A DNA stretch of 28,340 nucleotides from Xylaria sp. FL1777. Lineage: Eukaryota; Ascomycota; Sordariomycetes; Xylariales; Xylariaceae. The stretch is taken from NCBI GenBank assembly GCA_022578965.1, contig MU400879.1, positions 1 through 28,340 of the forward strand. Reading direction: 5' to 3'. The translations under genes were made by a program, and so were the position numbers. Shown piece by piece: positions 21,301-28,340 of the stretch. A model generated the notes under the pieces. That model was not told the origin of the DNA. It ran no database searches and saw only the letters and a program-made list of their open reading frames with translations. Position 1 is the first letter of the stretch. Each line of letters starts with the position of its first letter.

Positions 21301-24002
21301 TTAAATTAGTTTTGCTAGTTATTACATTAAACTTTATGTAAAGCCTTAGTTTTTTTAGCTATTTGCTGCTTTTTTAATAAGTGCTTATTTTGTTTTTTAA
21401 TTTTTTTTTGTAAAATGTTTAAATGTTTATTTTATTTTGCACTTTAAATGTTATTGCGCTTTGTTTTATTTTTGCTTTTAGTTAAGCTTTAAATTGCAGT
21501 TTTTAAGCTTTTTTGCTTTTAGCAACTATTTTTTAATATAATTATGCTTTAATTAGCTAGTAATATTTATAGTAGTTATTTTTATATTTTTTTAAAATAG
21601 TATTATAAGTATAATTAAAATTTTTTTTAAATATTGCAAATTTTTATAAATTTTTATAATAAACTATAGTTATAATTAATTACTTTAATTTATAAAAGTT
21701 CTATATTTTTATTTTTATAATTTATTTAAAAAACTAATTATTTTTTAGTTTATTAAATAAATATTAATAATAATAATATATTATATAGCAATTTTATAGT
21801 ACTTTATTATATTTTAAATTTTTTAAGCATAAAATATTATTATTATTTTTTATTATAGTTTTATTATAATAATAACTTTTAGCAATTAATTAAATTGCTA
21901 GCTTTAGTTTTTAAAATATATTAGTTTTTATGCTAACTATTAATGCTTTTTTATTTTATTATATTTAAAGCAATTTAAGCTATAAAAATACTTTATTTAT
22001 TTTTATTAGTTTTTTTTTTGTAGTATTTTTTATAGCTTTTAATTTTATTTATTTTTGCTTTAAAGTTTTATAAGTTTTATTTTTTTAAGTTTATTTAATA
22101 ACTAAATGTTTTAATAGTTTATAATTAATTTAATAACTATATTATTTATAATTATAGTTTTATTTTTTTAAATATAACTTTTTTTTAAGCTATATTTTAA
22201 GCTTTAATAGTTTAAAATTTTTATAGTTTTATAAGTTTGCTAATTATATTAATTTACTACTTTTTATTATTTATTACTTTTAATTAAACTATTTTTTTAA
22301 GTTATATATTAAATAACTTTAATTGTATATATAGCAAATATATTTTTTTGCAATTTATTTTAATAATTATAACGCTTTTAAATAATATTTATATGCTTGT
22401 TTATTTTAACTTATATAAATAAAACATTTAAATTTATTTAATATAATATTTTTATTTTAATTTAAAATAGCAACTTTATATTTTTGCTTTAAAAATATAT
22501 TTTTTAAATTGCTTTATTGTTTTTTGTTGTTTTAAACTTTTATAACTCATACTTTTTTTTTAAGTTAAAAAATCTTTCCTTTTTTATAGCTTTTTTTTTT
22601 GTTTTTTTTTTTAAATTAGCATGATTTTTAAAAGTGTTTTTTTTTTTTATAATTATAATTTTTAACTTTAAATATATTTTAAAATTATTGTTTTTAGATT
22701 TTATTAATTTGCTTAGATTTTTATTTAATACTTTTTTAAATATTTTTTTTTTTGTTTTTTTTAGTTTTTTTAGTTTTAAAATACTAGTTAAATAATTGTT
22801 AATTAATTATAATAGCTATATTAATATACGTATTAATTTTTGCTAGTTTATTTATTTTGCATAGTTTGTTTTAAACTTAAGTTTTAAGTTTTCTATTAAA
22901 TAAATAAAATAATGTAAGCTTAAGTAATTTTAAAATTGCTGCTAATTGTTTAAATTTTATAGCATAATTTATTATTGCTTTTGTTTGTTTTAAGCAATAA
23001 AGTACTTTTTTTATATGTTTTGCCTTTTAAGTATTTTTAAATAGTGCTTTTATTTAATTTTTAAACTTAATATAGTTTTTAAAAAATTTTTTTGTTTTTA
23101 GCTTAAAGTTAGTTAATTTATTAGCTTTTAGAAAATCTTTTAAAATAAGTTAAAACTATTTTAGTACTTTTTTTAACAAAAATTATAAAGTAGTTATTAT
23201 TTTTTAATCTTTTTTTATAATAATAATAAAGTGCTATTTTAAATAAAGTTTAGCATAAATTAAAAAAGCTTTTATATTTATAAATTTATTATAAAGCTTT
23301 AAAATAATAGGTTTAAAACTTTTAATGTTTAGCATTTTTAATATTATAAATAATTTTAATAATAAAAGCAGTAATAGTAATAAAAAGTTAAGTTTTTTAT
23401 TTTAAGTTATTATTTTAAGTATAGCAATAATAAAAATAAGCGTTAAGTTTACTAATAGTAATATTAATATTAGTTATAATATAATTACTTATTTAAAGCT
23501 TTAACTTGTTATTATAGTAGTAATTATTATTATTGCTTTAATTATTATAACTAATGTTTGCGTTAATTTAAAAGTTATAACGTTTAATATTTAAGCTGTT
23601 TTTTAAGTTAAAGCAACTAGTTTGCTTTATAGTACTAATATTAGCATTAATTCTTTTTTATTACTGCTATTTAACTTTTTTTTTTTACTACTGCTTTTTT
23701 TTTAATAAAAGTAGCTAATAAAAGTACTAAAGTTTGTTATTTTAATATATTATTAGTTCTAAAAGTTTTTAAAATCTTTAAACTTAATTTTTAACTTTTT
23801 ATTTTTAGTAATATAACCTAAATTTAGTTTTATTAATTATTAAATAAGGTTTACTTATATAATGCTATTTAGTATTTTTGTTTTTTAAATATTTTTTTAG
23901 TATACTTTTAAAAGTTTATTTTATAAATCGTTTTCTATTTAACTTTTTATACTAGTATTTATTTTTATATATTAAGTTTTATTAATTAAAGAGCTATTAA
24001 AG
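18364..24002 (-). mobile_element. Retrotransposon internal region, first copy (degraded)
   Basis: This region is bounded by parallel LTR copies: on the right it touches the LTR at 24003, and on the left it is separated from the LTR at 17289 by the 1.07-kb segment. Positions 18364-22210 recur at 24497-28340 at a steady offset of about 6130-6132 bp. Differences are mostly transitions; for example 18432-18470 reads ATATCCGTTATT...AAAGGCATAATTACAG where the second copy reads ATATTTATTGTT...AAAAACATAATTATAG. The plus strand is strongly T-rich, and a purine-rich stretch near the junction reads on the minus strand, so coding was probably minus. Gag, protease, reverse transcriptase and integrase would be expected here, but stops are too dense to recognise any domain. 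The stretch 23350-23600, near the 24003 LTR, is rich in repeated AGTAAT/AATAAT triplets and could be eroded low-complexity gag sequence. Confidence 0.75.
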
Positions 24003-24496
24003 TATAATAAACTTATTATATATTAATATAACAGGTTTACTTTTAAAGTTTTAATTTGCAGGTAATAATAAAATTTTTAACAATAGTTCATTAAAGAAAT
24101 TTTTAAAGTATTTTTATTACTATGCATTAATAAAAGTCTTAAAAAATTAAAAGTAATAAATATATTAGTGCTTAGCAGTTATAAAAAATTAATAGCTAAA
24201 AAACTAAAACTAAATAAATAACTAAATATAAAAAATGCATAATTATATAAACAAAAAAAAAGTAAAAAAAATAGCAACTTTTTTTAAATTACTGCAAGTT
24301 TAATAAGCATTAAATTACTATAAGCTTAATAAGCTTTAAATTATTGTAAGCTTAATAAGCCTTAAATTACTGTAAGCTTAGTAAGCTAAATAAGTTATTA
24401 TATAACTTTGGCTTTAGCTAGCAAAAAAAAAAGTGCAAAGTATATATAAAGGCATTAAATTGCTTTAAAAGCTACTCTAGTGCTAATTTTATAACA
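24003..24496 (-). mobile_element. LTR of tandem retrotransposon array, second copy
   Basis: 494 bp, the same length and orientation as 16796-17289. It starts TATAATAAACTTATT and ends TTTTATAACA. It carries the 26-bp array near 24285-24388. It keeps TTTGCAGG, TATGCATT and AGTGCTTAGCAG like the solo LTR, but has lost CGG, GGG and GGATCC-type sites. It is shared between the internal region on its left and the second internal copy on its right, giving the order LTR-internal-LTR-internal. Confidence 0.85.
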
Positions 24497-27400
24497 AGTA
24501 AATAAACCTTGTTTTCTTTTTTAAAAATTAGTTCTTTAGTTTGTTTTTTGTTATAATATACTAATATTTATTGTTATAAAAATTAAAAACATAATTATAG
24601 TTTAATTTATAGCGTTTTAATTTTTATTGCAATAGTTTTTGCTTAAAGTACTATAGTTAAAATAACAAATGCTTTTATTAATGTTTTTTTTTGTTTTTTA
24701 ATAGTTGTTTGCTATTTATAAACAGCTTTATATAAAAATATATTTATATTTTTGTTTGTTAATATATTATATAAAATTTATGTTATTAATAATAGTTTTA
24801 TTTAATTGTTTTATTAATAATTAATATAACTTTATAAATATTGTTTTAATATTTAATTTAGTTTTTTTGTTTGTTTATTTGTTTATAAATAATAAGCAGT
24901 TAAAAACTTTAGTTTAATACTAATAAGTTTAAAAAAACTAGTTTTAAACTTAAAAGTAAACAATTTATTTTAGTTTAAAATAATTTTTTTTAGTAGCTTA
25001 TGCTTATTTAAATATTAACGTATAAAAGTATATATAAGTTGTTTAGCTATTATATCTTTTTTAAACAATAAAAAGTAAGCATATTTAATAAATTTATGAA
25101 TAATAACTTATATTTTATTATATTATATTTTTGTAACTAAATTAATTAATAAAAGTAGTGCTATAATAAAATCTTAAGCAATAATATGCTATGCTTATTT
25201 AAGTATTTATATAAGTTATAGCAGTTTATAAAGCTTAAGTTAAGCTATTTTAGCTTTATTATAAATATTATACTTTTTTATAATAGATTTAACTATATTT
25301 TATAGTTTTAAAAAATGATATTTTTTTTATAATTATTTAATTGTTTTTATTGCTTTTTAATGTTTATATAATAAATATTTATAAAATTTTTTAATAAACT
25401 TATTTTGTAAAAATTTTAGTAAATAAACTTTATGTTTATATATTAGCTTGTTTTTTTTTAATTTTTTATGTTTTTGTAGTTTTGTTAACTTTTTTAAGTT
25501 ATAAGCTTATTATAACTATATATTTATAAAGTTTTTAAGTATAACTTTAATTTTTAAGCTTTTATTTCTTTAGAAATATAGCACTTAAATGTTTTTTTTT
25601 AAAACTTTAAATTTTTTTTAACTTTGTTAGCTTAATATGTTTGCTTAAATGTTTTTCTTTTTTTTAATGTAGTATATTTAAAAGTTAAATTTAAAAAAAA
25701 AAACTATTTAATTTTTATATTATTTAGTAATTTTTTGCGTAATTATAAATTTTGTTAAGTTTTAATAATTTAAATAAATTTTAATTAGTTTTGTAGTTTT
25801 TATAAAAAATACTTCTTATTTTTTAAATGCTATAATAATTATAAATAGTTCTTTGTTATATATAAAGTATTATAATGCTACATTTTGTAGTGCTTTAAAG
25901 TAATAAGCTATTAAGTGCTATTTTTTGTTGTTTTTTAGTTGTTTTAAAACTTTTGTAATTATATTATTTAAAGCATTTGTTTTTAGCTTTTTTTTTTTTA
26001 TAAATTAAATAGTTTAATTATAAAATTAAAAATAATTTTTAGTTTTAGTTTTTTAAAAGCTTTTTGGGCTTTTTTTAAGATTAAAAAGAATTTTTCTTTA
26101 TATTTTCTTTTTGTATATTTTGTAAAATAAAATGCTATTTTTCTAAAGTTTTAAATTAATATTTAAATATAGTTTAAAAATTTTAATGTTTATTATATAT
26201 TTATAATAATAGCTAAGTTAAATATTTTTTAGTTTTATATTATATTAATTTTTAACTATTAAATTTATATTTGTTTTAAAATAATTATAAATTTTAAAAA
26301 GTTAATTTTTTATGTATGCTATATATACTTTTTTGTATTAAGTTATAATTTTGCTTGTTTAAATGTTTTTAATACTTAAGTTATATGTTTTTTATATTTT
26401 TTTAGTATTTTAAAGTAAATTAAAATATTATTTAAATAAATAAATATAAACTTATTTAAAAACTTTTGTAAAATTATTATTATTATATATTAAAAGCTAG
26501 CTAATATGTTTTATAATTTTTATAGCATAACTATATATTTATATAGTTTATATACTATTTATATAGTAGTTTTTTATTTTTTTTTTTTAGCTATTTTAAT
26601 AGCATAATATTTATTGAAAATATTAACTGCTATAAATTATTTTGTTTAGCTAATGTTTTTTTTTATAGTTATTAATAAAGTAAAAAAGTATTTATTTATA
26701 ATAATAATTACGTTTAATAGTTAATAATTAACTATTATTTACTATATTAGTTTTTTTTTTTTATTAATTAATTGTTTTTTATTTTTTATTTTAAGTATTA
26801 GTACTATAAAATATTTAATAAATAATTAAAACTTTTTTAGGAATTCTTTTGCTAAGTTTTTTTAAATATATTTTTATAAAGCGTTTGTTTTATTTAAGCT
26901 TATATAATATATTTAATAAAGCTTTAGTTAATATTTTTTTTTAATAAAAATATAATAGTTTTATAAGCTATATATAAAAAGTTTTTTTTTTTTTTTTTTT
27001 TAAATAGTTTATAAAATTTATAATATATTTTTAGTATTTTGTTTAAGATTTTTTTTGCGATTTTTCTGATTTTTTTGCTTTATTTTTTACTTTTTTAATT
27101 AATAGTTTTTGCTTTTTATTAAATTCAAAAATTACTAGTTTTTAGCTATAATATTTCTAAAATAATGTTATAATTAAATATATTAATAATATTTAATATA
27201 ATTTGCTTTTTGTATTTTTATATAAATATATTAAAAAGTTTAGTTTTTTTAAGTATATAACTATTATTATAGCTAGAAGTACTTTTATTAAATTTTTTAA
27301 TTTTTTAGGATTTTTGCTTATATTTTTAAGAAATTTTATTTTATTTTATTATTTTAAGTAAAATTATATTAACTTATATTTTTAAGTTAATTAAAATGTT

Positions 27401-28340
27401 ATACTTTTTTTTTTAATATATAAGTTTAATTTTAAATTAATTTTTTTAGTTATTATATTAAACTTTATATAAAGCTTTAGTTTTTTTAGCTATTTATTGC
27501 TTTTTTAGCAAGTGCTTATTTTGTTTTTTGATTTTTTTTTATAAAATGTTTAAATATTTGTTTTATTTAGTACTTTAAATATTATTATATTTTGTTTTAT
27601 TTTTGCTTTTAAGCAAGCTTTAAATTATAGTTTTTAAGCTTTTTTGCTTTTAGCAATTATTTTTTAATATAATTATGCTTTAATTAGCTAATAATATTTA
27701 TAGTAGTTATTTTTATATTTTTTTAAAATAATATTATAAGTATAGTTAAAATTTTTTTTAAATGTTGCAAATTTTTATAAATCTTTATAGTAAACTATAG
27801 TTATAACTAATTACTTTAATTTATAAAAATTTTATATTTTTGTTTTTATAATTTATTTAAAAAATTAATTATTTTTTAATTTATTAAATAAATATTAATA
27901 GCAATAATATATTATATAATAATTTTATAATATTTTATTATTTTTTAGATTTTTTAAGCATAAAATATTATTATTGTTTTTTATTATAGTTTTATTATAG
28001 TAATAACTTTTAATAATTAATTAAATTATTAACTTTAGTTTTTAAAACATATTAATTTTTATGCTAACTATTAATGCTTTTTTGTTTTGTTATATTTAAA
28101 GCAGTTTAAACTATAAAAATACTTTGTTTATTTTTATTAGTTTTTTTTTTGTAATGTTTTTTATAATTTTTAATTTTATTTATTTTTTTTTTAAAGTTTT
28201 ATAAGTTTTGTTTTTTTAAGTTTATTTAACAACTAAATATTTTAATAATTTATAATTAGTTTAATAATTATACTATTTATAATTATAGTTTTGTTTTTTT
28301 AAATATAACTTTTTTTAAGCTATATTTTAAGCTTTAATAG
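24497..28340 (-). mobile_element. Retrotransposon internal region, second copy, cut by window end
   Basis: Collinear with 18364-22210 over its full 3.84 kb, with only a net shift of about 2 bp. Matching landmarks include TTAGTTTGTTTTTTGTTATA at the start, AAAGCTAGCTAATA in the middle and AAGCTATATTTTAAGC at the window end. Differences are mostly C/T and G/A. It follows the LTR at 24496 without the 1.07-kb segment. The remaining roughly 1.8 kb of the internal region and a further LTR are expected beyond the window. No reading frame survives. Confidence 0.8.

Noticed and set aside
23980..24002. A tRNA primer-binding site next to the LTR on the minus strand
   Set aside because: The adjacent minus-strand sequence does not clearly match the complement of a tRNA 3' end, and mutation makes any partial match unconvincing.
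1..28340. An AT-rich organellar, apicomplexan or bacterial endosymbiont genome
   Set aside because: Such genomes stay gene-dense with long frames and recognisable tRNA or rRNA genes. Here there are no frames of useful length, and repeat copies differ mainly by C/T and G/A transitions, which points to RIP-type mutation of repeats in a fungus.
18364..28340. Reverse transcriptase or integrase domains in the retrotransposon interior
   Set aside because: They are expected from the LTR structure, but I could not identify any catalytic motif on either strand with confidence. Naming domain positions would be guesswork.
1..28340. Many short palindromes such as AAGCTT and TTAATTAA
   Set aside because: They are expected by chance at this base composition and with the local preference for AGCT, so they were not listed individually.

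Overview
This window is a very AT-rich, gene-empty, repeat-filled stretch of the kind found in AT-isochores of filamentous ascomycete fungi whose repeats were degraded by repeat-induced point mutation (RIP). I found no intact protein-coding gene, tRNA or rRNA. A hand tally of five 60-base lines (starting at 5221, 10861, 12121, 14581 and 22501) gives about 16% G+C. TpA is abundant and stops are dense in all frames. Paired repeat copies differ almost only by C-to-T and G-to-A transitions, which is the RIP signature. The fungal assignment is an inference from this pattern; the species cannot be named from the sequence.

Layout. 1-3175 is degraded AT-rich DNA holding one copy of a small dispersed repeat. 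3181-3676 is a solo long terminal repeat (LTR) flanked by a perfect 5-bp target-site duplication (GTGTT). Its first 120 bases are about 52% G+C, so it is far less mutated than its surroundings. 4619-7868 is a nested repeat cluster: an inverted pair of R1 repeats and a roughly 640-bp direct repeat whose two copies are unequally mutated. 8160-13315 holds two more direct-repeat pairs (467 bp and about 245 bp) and several tandem arrays with periods of 89, 10, 20, 19 and 27 bp. 13316-15520 shows nothing recognisable. 15521-16795 is a compound minisatellite with 54/63-bp units and four copies of a roughly 113-bp block; it ends directly against an LTR.

16796-28340 is a tandem LTR-retrotransposon array. 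It runs LTR (16796-17289), 1.07 kb seen only once (17290-18363), internal region (18364-24002), LTR (24003-24496), then a second copy of the internal region (24497 to the window end, matching 18364-22210 at an offset of about 6.13 kb). Both LTRs are inverted relative to the solo LTR. Terminal motifs suggest the elements read on the minus strand, but no gag-pol reading frame survives.

The region works as a graveyard of transposons rather than as a set of cooperating genes. The most informative signals are the repeat architecture, the relative ages implied by unequal mutation, and a strong 5'-neighbour rule in which C bases survive.
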